Shown: positions 34,088-42,808 of the stretch, one piece after another | How the letters are laid out: every line of letters starts with the position of its first letter | How positions within the stretch are numbered: position 1 is the stretch's first letter | Origin: Flavobacterium sp. | GTDB taxonomy: Bacteria > Bacteroidota > Bacteroidia > Flavobacteriales > Flavobacteriaceae | Assembly: GCA_017995345.1 (NCBI GenBank) | Contig: JAGOJA010000007.1 | Span: 1-42,808, forward strand | DNA: 42,808 bases | Direction of reading: 5' to 3' | Translations under genes and position numbers: made by a program | Notes under the pieces: model-generated | The model's database searches: none | What the model was told of the DNA's origin: nothing | What the model saw: only the letters and a program-made list of their open reading frames with translations

Positions 34088-34840
34088 ATGAGAAAGAAGA
34101 TTATTGCCGGAAACTGGAAAATGCATAAAAATGCGGAGCAAACTGAAGATTTACTAAATGAATTGATAGCAAAAATACCAACTGATACAAAAGCACAAGT
34201 AATTGTAGCTCCAACATTTGTAAACTTGGCTTCTGCTGTTGACCATTTAGAATTCACAAATATTGATGTTGCTGCACAAAATGTACACCAAGCTGAAGGT
34301 GGTGCTTTTACAGGTGAAATTTCAGCTGATATGTTAAAAAGTGTTGGTGTAGATATTGTAATTCTGGGACATTCAGAGCGCAGAGCTTATTTTCATGAAA
34401 CAGATGCTTTGATTGCTAGCAAAGTAAATACCGCTTTAGAGCATGATATGATGGTTATTTTTTGTTTTGGAGAAGAATTAAAAGATCGCCAATCAAAAAA
34501 TCATTTTAATGTAGTAGAATATCAATTGCGAGATGGATTATTTCATATCCAACCAAAAGACTGGGACAGTATCGTTTTGGCCTACGAGCCAGTCTGGGCA
34601 ATAGGAACTGGAGAAACAGCTTCTCCGGAACAAGTTCAAGAAATGCATGAATTCATTAGAGAAACGGTTCGTAAAGTTTATGGAAATAAAATCGCCGATA
34701 ACGTATCTATTCTTTATGGTGGAAGTGTAAAACCAGATAACGCAAAAGAAATTTTCTCTAAACCAGATGTAGACGGTGGTCTTATTGGTGGTGCAGCGTT
34801 AAAAGCAGATGATTTCGTAGCAATTATAAATGCTATATAA
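34088..34840 (+). CDS. tpiA: Triosephosphate isomerase
   Basis: A 250-residue glycolytic TIM barrel interconverting dihydroxyacetone phosphate and glyceraldehyde 3-phosphate. I choose ATG at 34088 (MRKKIIAGNWKMHKNAEQ) because the family begins there; another in-frame ATG at 34061 would add nine residues. Catalytic Lys is in GNWKMHKN, His in ILGHSERR, Glu in AYEPVWAIGTG, and the phosphate loop is YGGSVKPDNA. A strong terminator follows. Confidence 0.97.
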   Translation: MRKKIIAGNWKMHKNAEQTEDLLNELIAKIPTDTKAQVIVAPTFVNLASAVDHLEFTNIDVAAQNVHQAEGGAFTGEISADMLKSVGVDIVILGHSERRAYFHETDALIASKVNTALEHDMMVIFCFGEELKDRQSKNHFNVVEYQLRDGLFHIQPKDWDSIVLAYEPVWAIGTGETASPEQVQEMHEFIRETVRKVYGNKIADNVSILYGGSVKPDNAKEIFSKPDVDGGLIGGAALKADDFVAIINAI

Positions 34841-34865
34841 AATTTCATTTTTAGATTTATATAAA

Positions 34866-34902
34866 AAAAGCGGTGAAAATAAATCACCGCTTTTCTTTTT
34901 TT
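34866..34902. terminator. Bidirectional terminator between tpiA and the porin gene
   Basis: AAAAGCGGTGA (34866-34876) pairs perfectly with TCACCGCTTTT (34884-34894), followed by CTTTTTTTT and preceded by A's, so it works for both convergent genes. Confidence 0.9.
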
Positions 34903-36128
34903 TAAATCCCTATTTCGACCTGAAAACGTACATACCAATTATTTTTAGCACTTGCATTAAAATAATTTAAGGTCTCAAAAGTCAATTCACTTTGCAATTT
35001 AAAAGTGTGTTCCCAAATATATTTGGTTAAACCTATCGTATATTGTTTTGTATTTGGAGCCAAAGCTTTAATATCATCTCCAACTTTTTGAGTAGAATAC
35101 CTTCCAACAACCTCATAGTTTGAAGGGAAATTGTAACTCAATTGATGGTCAAATCCGCTACCTACGTACACATAATTCGATTCTAAACTATTGTTTGGAT
35201 TTACTGTAACAGCGTTTTCAGTAGCGTTTCTAGACATGAAACTCGACATCGCTGCCCAACCATTGTATTTCATAATTACATCTAGCACAACTGACTTCAA
35301 CGTACGCTGCTCAAACAAATCGCTTCCTAACTGCCCTTGAGTTCTTCTGGCGTGATTATTTTGCTGAAAAGCTCCTGAAAGCATCAATTTAGGCGTTTTC
35401 TCTCGTACCAAATCTCCTTCAAAATATGCACCGTTTTTACTAAAAGATCCTAACGGTAACAACTCTACTTTACCCGTAAATGCCAATCCAGCATCTGCAT
35501 TTCCTGTTACATTACGCCCTTCACCGGTAGAAACTGCTGTTTTAAAATTATAAGAAAATTTATCTTTAAATTCATTCGTATTATGAACTTGAAAACCAAA
35601 ATCCCTGTCTAGTGTAAATTTGGCATTATTAATAGATCGATCCGTTAATTGTAAAGCTCCCGAAGAATTCAAACGTTGGCGATTTCCTGGTAATTTCGTT
35701 TGTCCAAAAGTTAGATTCCAATGTTTATTGGGTCTATAGGAAAACACGGCGTCACGAATAATATTAATATTTTTTCCATCTTCAATTTCGCCTACATCGC
35801 CCGGAGCAAATGACAATTGAATTGCGTATAAAAATTTTGGATTTCCAACATATCCGTCAAATCGCAAACGCAAACGCCTAATTTGTGCTTCGTAGGCGCC
35901 ATCTTTCCCTTCATTATCCATATAGGTAACTCTATTCTGCATTCGAAATCTAATATTTACTTGGTACAAACTGTCTGGAGAAGTTATTCCAATTCCTTTG
36001 CCAAAACTATAATAAGGAAGCGTCGCTATTTTTAGGTCATTATCCTGTTCGCGCTTCTGTTTAACATTCTCTTGAGCATTTCCTATAATTCCAGAGAGAA
36101 TGACAAAAAATAAAATTAATTTTTTCAT
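34902..36128 (-). CDS. Phosphate-selective porin O/P (OprP-like) family porin
   Basis: An outer membrane beta-barrel of 408 residues from ATG at 36128, whose signal peptide is MKKLILFFVILSGIIGNAQ; an upstream TTG is not credible. The body has alternating amphipathic strands with family-like NIRFRMQNRVTYMDNEG, RRLRLRFDGYVGNPKFLYAIQLSF and RPNKHWNLTFGQTKLPGNRQR, ending in WYVRFQVEIGI, a typical barrel-closing strand. It probably passes phosphate or polyphosphate, and so may serve the phosphate uptake of the cell; no Pho-type operator was seen. Confidence 0.85.
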   Translation of the reverse strand: MKKLILFFVILSGIIGNAQENVKQKREQDNDLKIATLPYYSFGKGIGITSPDSLYQVNIRFRMQNRVTYMDNEGKDGAYEAQIRRLRLRFDGYVGNPKFLYAIQLSFAPGDVGEIEDGKNINIIRDAVFSYRPNKHWNLTFGQTKLPGNRQRLNSSGALQLTDRSINNAKFTLDRDFGFQVHNTNEFKDKFSYNFKTAVSTGEGRNVTGNADAGLAFTGKVELLPLGSFSKNGAYFEGDLVREKTPKLMLSGAFQQNNHARRTQGQLGSDLFEQRTLKSVVLDVIMKYNGWAAMSSFMSRNATENAVTVNPNNSLESNYVYVGSGFDHQLSYNFPSNYEVVGRYSTQKVGDDIKALAPNTKQYTIGLTKYIWEHTFKLQSELTFETLNYFNASAKNNWYVRFQVEIGI

Positions 36129-36210
36129 GTAGCCGTTGTTTGTTAGTTTGTGTTCGTTGTGCAAATCTAAAAAAAAATTGAATTACAAATGCCGTTTAAC
36201 AAGTGATTGT

Positions 36211-36218
36211 TACCTTTG
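36211..36218 (+). promoter_or_regulatory. -7 promoter box (TACCTTTG) of prmA
   Basis: TACCTTTG matches TAnnTTTG 12 bp before the ATG at 36231, so the mRNA leader is very short. It argues against the in-frame TTG at 36207. Confidence 0.5.
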
Positions 36219-36230
36219 CAAAAAAAAAGC

Positions 36231-37091
36231 ATGTCAAACATTTATATCGGGTATCATTTTACTATTGAACCTAAAGACTCGAGCAGTAGCGAACAGGCGA
36301 AGCAATTAGGATCTGAAATATTAATTGCAGAATTAGGAGAAAAAGCATTCGAGAGTTTTACAGAAACCGAAACAGGAATTTCTGCTTTTGTACAAAAAGA
36401 TTTATGGGATGAAATGATTCTTGATGATATCCATATTTTACAATCAGAGGAGTTTACAATTGATTATTCATTTGAAGAAATCGAACAAGTAAACTGGAAT
36501 GAAGAATGGGAAAAGAATTTTGAAGCAATAGATGTTGACGGAAATTGTCACGTAAGAGCTCCTTTTCACCCTAAAACGGATGCCGAATTTGATATTGTAA
36601 TCGAACCAAAAATGAGTTTTGGAACCGGTCACCATGAAACTACACACATGATGATTCAGCATTTATTAGAAATGGATGTTACCGGAATGAAAACCCTGGA
36701 TATGGGTTGCGGAACTGCTATTTTGGCAATACTTGCCGAGATGAAAGGAGCTCAACCAATTGATGCTATTGACATTGACAACTGGTGTTATTTAAACTCC
36801 ATTGAAAATGCACAACGCAATAATTGCAAGCACATTACAGTATATGAAGGGGAGGCAGCTTTATTAGAAGGTAAAAAATACGATTTGATTATAGCTAATA
36901 TCAACAGGAACATTTTGTTGAACGACATGCAAAGTTATGTAGATAGTTTGAATCCAAAAGGAACGCTGCTTTTAAGCGGTTTTTATCAAGAAGACATCCC
37001 TTTTATAGATGCTTCTTGTACTGAAAAAGGATTGACTTATGTTAAAAAACTAGAAAGAAACAATTGGGTATCTCTAAAATATGTAAATTAG
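36231..37091 (+). CDS. prmA: Ribosomal protein L11 methyltransferase
   Basis: A 286-residue SAM-dependent methyltransferase that trimethylates ribosomal protein L11. Start ATG at 36231 (MSNIYIGYHFTIEP). The N-terminal substrate-recognition domain is followed by the SAM fold: FGTGHHETTHMMI near 137, LDMGCGTAILAILAEMKGA near 159 and ANINRNILLNDM near 223. The length is usual. clpS follows 46 bp later. Confidence 0.95.
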   Translation: MSNIYIGYHFTIEPKDSSSSEQAKQLGSEILIAELGEKAFESFTETETGISAFVQKDLWDEMILDDIHILQSEEFTIDYSFEEIEQVNWNEEWEKNFEAIDVDGNCHVRAPFHPKTDAEFDIVIEPKMSFGTGHHETTHMMIQHLLEMDVTGMKTLDMGCGTAILAILAEMKGAQPIDAIDIDNWCYLNSIENAQRNNCKHITVYEGEAALLEGKKYDLIIANINRNILLNDMQSYVDSLNPKGTLLLSGFYQEDIPFIDASCTEKGLTYVKKLERNNWVSLKYVN

Positions 37092-37137
37092 TATCGATAT
37101 TTTTTTATTAATTACGAAAGTACAAAAACCTACAAAA

Positions 37138-37413
37138 ATGAGTACTAAAGAAAAAGTAAGAGAAAGAGTAAGCGTCAAAGAATCAGTGCAATTAGATAAT
37201 GAAATTGTGGTTTACAACGATGATGTAAATACATTTGATCATGTTATTGACACTTTGATTCGGGTTTGTAACCACACTCCGGAACAAGCGGAACAATGTT
37301 CCTTAATAATACACTATAACGGAAAATGTACTGTAAAGACAGGTTCTTATGAAAAATTGAAGCCGCAATGCACCCAATTATTAGAAGCAGGACTAAATGC
37401 TGAGATAATTTAG
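37138..37413 (+). CDS. clpS: ATP-dependent Clp protease adaptor ClpS
   Basis: A 91-residue adaptor that hands N-degron proteins to ClpAP (or ClpCP in this phylum). The N-terminal tail is charged and flexible; the core has the VVYNDDVNTFDHVIDTLIRV ligand-pocket segment and the C-terminal HYNGKCTVKTGSYEKLKP. Typical length. It lies right after prmA, a common neighbour in Flavobacteria from memory. Confidence 0.94.
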   Translation: MSTKEKVRERVSVKESVQLDNEIVVYNDDVNTFDHVIDTLIRVCNHTPEQAEQCSLIIHYNGKCTVKTGSYEKLKPQCTQLLEAGLNAEII

Positions 37414-37479
37414 AGGACAATAACTTCCTTTTTTTTATTAAATTATTTGGAAAAAATAAAAAAACAGTCTCTTTTATTC

Positions 37480-37487
37480 TATATTTG
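37480..37487 (+). promoter_or_regulatory. -7 promoter box (TATATTTG) of the sterol desaturase gene
   Basis: TATATTTG matches TAnnTTTG 18 bp before the ATG at 37506 and overlaps the upstream in-frame TTG at 37485, which is thereby rejected. Confidence 0.5.
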
Positions 37488-37505
37488 AATAAAAGAGATT
37501 TTTTT

Positions 37506-38777
37506 ATGGAAGAATATGGTAAGATTCTAGTTTTTGTAATGCCTATCTTTTTGATATTGATTATAATAGAGAAAATATATGGGCATTACAAAGGGGAAAA
37601 CACATCCCCTAATATGGACTCTGTTTCAAGCGTGAGTTCTGGAATGGTCAATTCTGTAAAAGATGTTTTGGGACTGAGTATCACATTGATTTCCTACGAC
37701 TGGATCGTTTCGAAAATTGCGATTTTCAATCTTGAAGCTACAGTTTTTACTTATCTTATTGGATTTATAGCCATCGATTTTTATGGTTATTGGAGCCACC
37801 GTTTATCCCACCAAATCAATTTTTTATGGAATAAACATGCCATTCATCACAGCAGTGAAGAATTCAATTTGGCTTGTGCCCTGCGCCAACCTATTTCCAG
37901 TTTTGTTAATCTATTTACTTTTTTATTGATTCCTGCCGCTCTTTTAGGTGTTCCCGCCAAAGTGATTGCGATAACCTTACCTATACATTTATTCCTCCAA
38001 TTCTGGTATCATACCAAGCACATCAAGAAAATTGGTTTTCTAGAAAACATACTTGTTTCTCCATCACATCACAGAGTACATCATGCCATAAATCCTGAAT
38101 ATATGGATAAAAACCATTCGCAAATATTTATATTTTGGGATAAACTCTTCGGTACTTTTCAGGAAGAGCTAGAAAGCGTTCCTCCTGTTTTTGGAATCAC
38201 AAGGCCAGCAAGAACATGGAACCCAATTCGGATTAATTTTCAACATTTAGGGTTATTAATTACAGATGCTTGGCGTGCTGAAAACTGGAAAGACAAATTC
38301 ACCATTTGGTTTAAACCAACCGGCTGGCGTCCAGAAAATTTCGAAGAAAAGTATCCGGTGTCTAAAATTACCGATGTTTATAATTTTGAAAAATACGGAA
38401 TGCAACATTCTAAAAAACTGATGTATTGGTCCATTTTTCAAGCGCTGATCACCTTATTATTTATTAGTTATATGTATAATTCTATTGCCATAATAGGTTT
38501 GCCCAATGTATTTATTTACGGCGTATTCATCTTCCTGACTGTGTACAGTTATACAGAATTAATGGATACGAGTAAAATTTCTGTATTCTGGGAAAGTATT
38601 CGTTTTGCATTTGGGATTGGACTAATTTTTTATTTTGGCGATTGGTTTGGCATGAATCAGTTATTTCCATTTGCCAATTATGTTATTTTAAGCTATCTTG
38701 TTTTGTCTTTGTTAGTAACGATTTATTTTGTCAATAGTATTTTTGAAAAAGAAACCCTACTTGTCGCACAATCCTAA
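37506..38777 (+). CDS. Sterol desaturase / fatty acid hydroxylase family protein
   Basis: A 423-residue membrane di-iron enzyme. The histidine boxes are clear: HRLSH (HxxxH) after YGYWS, HAIHHSSEEFN (HxxHH) and HHRVHHA (HxxHH), all between membrane helices in the first 210 residues. The C-terminal part is extra for the family: about four more helices (ALITLLFISYMYNSIAII; IYGVFIFLTVYSY; FAFGIGLIFYFGDW; VILSYLVLSLLVTIYFV). The substrate is likely a lipid alkyl chain; true sterols are unlikely here. The next gene is a lysoplasmalogenase-family protein 9 bp away, suggesting ether or plasmalogen-lipid metabolism. Confidence 0.87.
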   Translation: MEEYGKILVFVMPIFLILIIIEKIYGHYKGENTSPNMDSVSSVSSGMVNSVKDVLGLSITLISYDWIVSKIAIFNLEATVFTYLIGFIAIDFYGYWSHRLSHQINFLWNKHAIHHSSEEFNLACALRQPISSFVNLFTFLLIPAALLGVPAKVIAITLPIHLFLQFWYHTKHIKKIGFLENILVSPSHHRVHHAINPEYMDKNHSQIFIFWDKLFGTFQEELESVPPVFGITRPARTWNPIRINFQHLGLLITDAWRAENWKDKFTIWFKPTGWRPENFEEKYPVSKITDVYNFEKYGMQHSKKLMYWSIFQALITLLFISYMYNSIAIIGLPNVFIYGVFIFLTVYSYTELMDTSKISVFWESIRFAFGIGLIFYFGDWFGMNQLFPFANYVILSYLVLSLLVTIYFVNSIFEKETLLVAQS

Positions 38778-38786
38778 AAGTAATTT

Positions 38787-39485
38787 ATGAAAAGTAACTC
38801 AGTATTTAATAGTTTTATTGTTTTCAGTTTTATTTATCTTTCAATCATTCTTTTTGGAAGAGAAGATATAGCTTGGTTTTTGAAACCTTTTTTGCTACCA
38901 TTTCTATTTGTTGCTGTCTATCTTCATGAACGATTCGCTAGTAAAAAAATACTTTTGACCGCTCTATCTTTTTCATGGATAGGTGATATCATATTGATGT
39001 TTAGTACTAAAGGAGAGTTGTATTTTATTGGGGGATTGGTAGCTTTTCTTTTTTCACATATTTTTTACATAATCGTATTTAACAAGCAATTAAAGGTTTA
39101 TTTAAGGAAAAGTAAATTTATTTATTGGATTGGAATTACAGTTATAATCATTTATTTAGCTGCAATAATGTTACTTTTATTACCAAATCTTGGGGAGTTA
39201 ATGCTTCCAGTTTTTGGCTATGCACTGATAATTTCAATCATGTTATTATTCGCTTTAAAGGGTTTTTTAAATTGGCAAAAGCCTGCCAATAGTTATATTC
39301 TAATTGGAGCTATTATTTTTGTAGCTTCAGATAGTATTTTGGCTCTTAATAAATTCTATGCAACGTTGCAATACAGCACATTTCTAATCATGCTAACGTA
39401 CTTAACTGCTCAATATTTAATTGTAATTGGTGTTTTGAAATTAAACAAAATAAAACAGCATTCTCCAGAGAAAACACTGCTTTAA
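38787..39485 (+). CDS. Lysoplasmalogenase family (YhhN/TMEM86) protein
   Basis: A 232-residue protein with about eight membrane helices, matching the YhhN family (early AVYLHERFASKKILLTALSFSWIGDIILMF; late IFVASDSILALNKF with conserved Asp residues). In vertebrates TMEM86B hydrolyses the vinyl-ether bond of lysoplasmalogens; bacterial members are presumed similar. It starts 9 bp after the sterol desaturase stop, so the two are one operon. Confidence 0.85.
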   Translation: MKSNSVFNSFIVFSFIYLSIILFGREDIAWFLKPFLLPFLFVAVYLHERFASKKILLTALSFSWIGDIILMFSTKGELYFIGGLVAFLFSHIFYIIVFNKQLKVYLRKSKFIYWIGITVIIIYLAAIMLLLLPNLGELMLPVFGYALIISIMLLFALKGFLNWQKPANSYILIGAIIFVASDSILALNKFYATLQYSTFLIMLTYLTAQYLIVIGVLKLNKIKQHSPEKTLL

Positions 39486-39502
39486 TATCCGATTAAATTA
39501 TA

Positions 39503-39919
39503 TTAATGAGGCAACTTGTTTTTTAATAGTGCATATAAGCATGTCCCCAGAAGTGCTCCAAATAGCACAATAAGTACAGTCCAGAAACCTGCTCCTATTA
39601 ATATAAATATTGGGCCAGGACAAGAACCAACTAAGGCCCATCCTAGTCCAAATAACAATCCGCCAATCCAATAACGCGCAGATCCTTTTTCTTTGTCTTC
39701 AATAACTATAGGTTCCCCTTTGACATCTTTTATATTTTTTCTTTTAATCAACTGAATGCCAATTATTCCTGTTAGAATAGCCACAGAAATAATTCCATAC
39801 ATGTGGAACGATTGAAATTGAAACATTTCGTAGATGCGATACCAAGAAACAGCCTCTGATTTTGTTAATACTATTCCCAAAACAAATCCTACTACTAGGT
39901 ATTTTATTATTTTTTTCAT
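39503..39919 (-). CDS. YeeE/YedE-type half transporter (DUF6691-like)
   Basis: A 138-residue membrane protein with about four helices. The family motif WALVGSCPGPIFILIGAG near residues 101-118 contains the conserved Cys that in E. coli YeeE helps carry thiosulfate. It is half the size of E. coli YeeE, and together with the preceding 186-residue gene it makes a split two-component system. They are 40 bp apart on the same strand. Confidence 0.85.
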   Translation of the reverse strand: MKKIIKYLVVGFVLGIVLTKSEAVSWYRIYEMFQFQSFHMYGIISVAILTGIIGIQLIKRKNIKDVKGEPIVIEDKEKGSARYWIGGLLFGLGWALVGSCPGPIFILIGAGFWTVLIVLFGALLGTCLYALLKNKLPH

Positions 39920-39959
39920 ATCTTCTTTTACTAGTTAAGTGTTGATTCTTTGTTATCGC

Positions 39960-40520
39960 TTATTTTAAAAGTATTGGCAGTAAAAAATGTACCATTATCA
40001 ATCCGCCAATAAAAAATCCAATAACGGCTTTCAAAGAAGGGATTTGTAAATTACTCAAACCCGAAATGGCATGTCCTGAGGTGCAACCTCCAGCATAACG
40101 AGAGCCAAAACCAATCAAAACACCGCCTACTAACAGAATAAAAATACTTTTAGGCGATTGTAAAATTTGTGTTCCAAAAAGAGCATTTGGCATTAATTTT
40201 CCATTAGGTGCATCAATTCCTAATGGAGTTAATTGAGCAATAGTTGCTGGGTTTATAGTTACATTACTAGGGTCGCTCATAAAATGAACAGCCACGAAAC
40301 CACCTAACATAGCTCCTAAAACGACCACTAAATTCCAACGTTGCGATTTCCAATCAAAATCAAAAAAATCCATCTTTTTGCCCAAACCTGCAATAGAACA
40401 TAGCGAACGCAAATTAGATGACATGCCAAAAGTCTTTCCAAAATAGATTAAACATAGCATAATCATACCTATTATAAACCCAGAAACGTACCAAGACCAT
40501 GTTTGAGAAATAAACTCCAT
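39960..40520 (-). CDS. YeeE/YedE family sulfur-compound transporter half
   Basis: A 186-residue membrane protein with about four or five helices. The conserved RYAGGCTSGHAISGLSNLQ motif near residues 142-160 has the family Cys/Gly pattern. In E. coli YeeE imports thiosulfate; here the N- and C-halves are separate genes, an arrangement common in Bacteroidota. It is the first of the pair. Direction of transport and substrate are inferred from family only. Confidence 0.87.
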   Translation of the reverse strand: MEFISQTWSWYVSGFIIGMIMLCLIYFGKTFGMSSNLRSLCSIAGLGKKMDFFDFDWKSQRWNLVVVLGAMLGGFVAVHFMSDPSNVTINPATIAQLTPLGIDAPNGKLMPNALFGTQILQSPKSIFILLVGGVLIGFGSRYAGGCTSGHAISGLSNLQIPSLKAVIGFFIGGLIMVHFLLPILLK

Positions 40521-40731
40521 ATATTTTTATATTTTTTACAAATATATAACGCATTTTTAACAAAACGAAGCAGTTCCAGAGTGAATATACTTGAACTCAT
40601 TCAAATTCTAAAATGAAAATCAAATTTCAGAATTACGTTTGTTTTCCCGGCTTTATCAATTAGAATCATTAAAAACTGCGTACTAAATCTTATATGTGAC
40701 TTATGTTACTGTGCATCCTCTTTTGTCACTC

Positions 40732-40739
40732 TATCTTTG
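40732..40739 (+). promoter_or_regulatory. -7 promoter box (TATCTTTG) of the efflux operon
   Basis: TATCTTTG matches TAnnTTTG 24 bp before ATG at 40764 and rules out the in-frame TTG at 40737. No clear -33 or repressor operator was seen in the 243 bp gap before the gene. Confidence 0.5.
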
Positions 40740-40763
40740 CTTCATAATCCAGATAAAACAATT

Positions 40764-42077
40764 ATGATGAAAATAAAGGTACTGCTGCTCATAGGAATAC
40801 TATCCACCTCTACTTTAGGATTTAGTCAAGATACTTTGGCCATTTCTAAAAAAGATATTTGGTTAAAAGCTTCCGATAAAAACTTACAAATAAAGATAGC
40901 CAATCAAGATTTCAAATCGGCACAAGCTGATTACAGACAATCTAAGGCGATATTCTTACCTAGTATTTCGGCTTCTTATACTGCTATTGCTACTACTAAT
41001 CCTTTGATGGCTTTTGGATCTAAATTGAATCAGGAAGTTTTAACAGCTTCTGATTTTAATCCGGCCTTACTGAATGATCCGGCTAGAATTAAAAATTTTG
41101 CTACTAAAATTGAAGTTTTACAGCCGCTAATAAATGTGGATGGACTTTATGGAAGGCAAGCCGCCAAAGCTAAAATGGAAGCATTCTCTTTACAAACCGA
41201 ACGCACTAAAGAATACTTAGAGCTCGAAGCTAACAAAGCTTTCATGGAATTACAATTGGGTTATAAAGCGGTTACCGTTTTAGAAAAAGCAAATAAAACA
41301 GCTGAAGCCAATTTGAAACTAATAGAAAACTATTTCAAACAAGGAATTCTCCAAAAAACGGATTTACTTTCGGTTCAAGTTCGTGTCAATGAAATAAAAA
41401 ATCAGCTGCAATATGCCAAAAGTAATGTGCAAAATGCATCGGATTATTTGGCCTTACTTTTAAATGAAGATAGTAGTAATAAAGTTTACAAACCAATCGA
41501 GAAATTAGAAAATACGATTGTCATCGAAACCATCAACACTACACTTTCCAGTAATAGAAAAGACATTCAGGCGATGGACAAATCAAACGAAGCCTACGGA
41601 AAAATGCTGCAATCTAGCAAAATGAATTTCTTGCCGAGATTAAACGCTTTTGGAAGTTATGAATTATATGATGACAGTTTATTTGGAACCAGTGCCAAAG
41701 GGTATTTAGTAGGAGCGCAATTGTCTTGGACTTTATTTGACGGTTTTAAATCTATTGGTAAAATGGAAAAATCAAAAGCAGAATTCCAAAAATCAGAAAT
41801 TGAAACACAACAATATAAGGCTAAAAGCCAGTTGGAATTAAACAAAACCAACCGTCAGTTAAAAGATGCTGAAAATAAAGTAAACCTTTCCAAACTAGCT
41901 TTAGAACAATCGCAAGAAGCTTATCGCATTCGCAGCAACCGTTTCACACAAGGTTTAGAAAAAACAACCGACTTGCTACAATCAGAAACACTGATGTTTC
42001 AAAAAGAATTGGAATTTTTACAAGCTGTTTTCGAATATAACTTTACTCAAAACTATTTACACTTTTTAACAAAATAA
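40764..42077 (+). CDS. TolC family outer membrane efflux protein
   Basis: A 437-residue outer membrane channel of the TolC/OEP family. The signal peptide is MMKIKVLLLIGILSTSTLGFSQ. The long body is helical with the two family repeats: ANQDFKSAQADYRQSKAIFLPSIS early, and MLQSSKMNFLPRLNAFG with GAQLSWTLFDGF later, and Leu/Gln-rich coiled coils between. It links an inner-membrane pump to the outside. The adaptor gene follows 60 bp later; the pump gene should lie beyond the window. Which drug or metal is exported is not evident. Confidence 0.92.
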   Translation: MMKIKVLLLIGILSTSTLGFSQDTLAISKKDIWLKASDKNLQIKIANQDFKSAQADYRQSKAIFLPSISASYTAIATTNPLMAFGSKLNQEVLTASDFNPALLNDPARIKNFATKIEVLQPLINVDGLYGRQAAKAKMEAFSLQTERTKEYLELEANKAFMELQLGYKAVTVLEKANKTAEANLKLIENYFKQGILQKTDLLSVQVRVNEIKNQLQYAKSNVQNASDYLALLLNEDSSNKVYKPIEKLENTIVIETINTTLSSNRKDIQAMDKSNEAYGKMLQSSKMNFLPRLNAFGSYELYDDSLFGTSAKGYLVGAQLSWTLFDGFKSIGKMEKSKAEFQKSEIETQQYKAKSQLELNKTNRQLKDAENKVNLSKLALEQSQEAYRIRSNRFTQGLEKTTDLLQSETLMFQKELEFLQAVFEYNFTQNYLHFLTK

Positions 42078-42137
42078 AAGAATCAAATTTCAATTACAAA
42101 TGCAAAAATCAATTGCAAAATCAATAAAAATAAAACT

Positions 42138-42808
42138 ATGAAAAAGATATATATACCCTTATTAGCATTAGTTCTTCTAGCTTCATGTAATAGCGAAAAG
42201 AAAAAAGAAATCGTAAAAGAAACTGCTATTGCTGTAAAAGTAAGCGGAATTACAGAAAACAACAGCAGCCTTTTTGTAACTGCCAGTGGGAAAATTGAAG
42301 CCGAAAATAGTGCCAACTTAAGTACAAGAATGATGGGTTATGTAACCAAAGTTCATGTGCAAGTAGGCCAAAAAGTAGGTGCAGGACAATTATTAGTGAG
42401 CATCAACAACACTGATTTACAGGCTAAAAAAGCACAAGTTGACGCTAGTATTCTACAAGCAACAGCTGGGTTTAATAATGCCAAGAAAGATTACGATCGT
42501 TTTATGAATTTGTTCAAACAACAAAGTGCTTCGCAAAAAGAACTTGATGATATGACAGCGCGCTACGAAATGGCAAAAGCAGGTTTAGAAGGTGCTAGAC
42601 AAATGCGAAATGAAGTATTAGCACAGTTCTCCTATTCGAATATCAAGGCTCCATTTTCAGGTGTGGTGACCAATACTTTTGTAAAAGAAGGCGATATGGC
42701 TAATCCAGGAATGCCACTAGTGAGCGTTGAAGGTGCTTCGAAATTGCAGGTTATGGCCATGGTTTCTGAAAATGATATTGTTTCTATTAAAAAAGGAATG
42801 CCGGTAAG
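42138..42808 (+). CDS. RND efflux periplasmic adaptor subunit (partial, cut by window end)
   Basis: Only the first 223 codons are present. Starts MKKIYIPLLALVLLASCNSEKKK with lipobox LLASC (Cys17), so a lipid-anchored adaptor. Then come the lipoyl half-motifs (GYVTKVHVQVGQKVGAGQLL and FSYSNIKAPFSGVVTNTFVKEGDMANPG) around a helical hairpin (QVDASILQATAGFNNAKKDYDRF), the standard order for HlyD/AcrA-like adaptors. It would bridge the TolC-type channel just upstream and an RND pump. Confidence 0.92.
   Translation, partial: MKKIYIPLLALVLLASCNSEKKKEIVKETAIAVKVSGITENNSSLFVTASGKIEAENSANLSTRMMGYVTKVHVQVGQKVGAGQLLVSINNTDLQAKKAQVDASILQATAGFNNAKKDYDRFMNLFKQQSASQKELDDMTARYEMAKAGLEGARQMRNEVLAQFSYSNIKAPFSGVVTNTFVKEGDMANPGMPLVSVEGASKLQVMAMVSENDIVSIKKGMPV

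Overview
The window is AT-rich DNA from a member of the Bacteroidota, most likely a Flavobacterium or close relative. Three things point there. Many genes have the Bacteroidota -7 promoter box TAnnTTTG and almost none has a Shine-Dalgarno sequence. Several families are typical of the group (BT_3928-type DoxX protein, DUF1599, SYLF, split YeeE/YedE halves, phosphate-selective porin). The intergenic gaps carry word-like inverted repeats of a kind I remember from Flavobacterium genomes. It looks like chromosomal housekeeping DNA; I see no rRNA, tRNA, CRISPR array, insertion sequence or phage module.

Layout. 1-3.6 kb (minus strand): PiT phosphate transporter with its DUF47 partner, then histidine ammonia-lyase. 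3.6-9.2 kb (plus): the threonine operon thrA-thrB-thrC, preceded by a strong promoter and a short unlisted ORF of 34 codons, 14 of them threonine, including seven in a row. This is very probably a leader-peptide attenuator and is the best find of the window. 9.2-14 kb: accessory genes, namely an orphan amidoligase/glutamate-cysteine-ligase-like enzyme with a long 5' leader, an SH3b plus Cys/His hydrolase-like protein, a SYLF protein and a GNAT acetyltransferase.

14-21 kb is a decaying segment. A HI0933-type flavoprotein, the Mla permease mlaE and the class I aldolase fbaB are each broken by nonsense or frameshift lesions, while mlaF, mlaD and an Old Yellow Enzyme gene stay open. A degraded stretch near 20.3-20.9 kb ends in an (AAAT)7 tract. 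21-28 kb (minus): a HipA-like kinase overlapping a DUF3037 gene, nnrD, priA, DUF2147, a YihY/BrkB membrane protein and nadC.

28-31.5 kb: a lipoprotein with three copies of an unusual His/Cys motif, a CIA30 protein and rlmH on plus; folP and a lipoprotein on minus. 31.6-34.8 kb (plus): an internally duplicated DUF1599 protein, a DoxX/thioredoxin-like protein, a TlpA-like thioredoxin and tpiA. 34.9-36.1 kb (minus): a porin. 36.2-39.5 kb (plus): prmA, clpS, a sterol-desaturase-family enzyme and a lysoplasmalogenase-family protein. 39.5-40.5 kb (minus): two YeeE/YedE-type proteins. 40.7 kb to the end (plus): a TolC-type outer membrane factor and the start of a periplasmic adaptor, the beginning of an RND-type efflux operon cut by the window edge.
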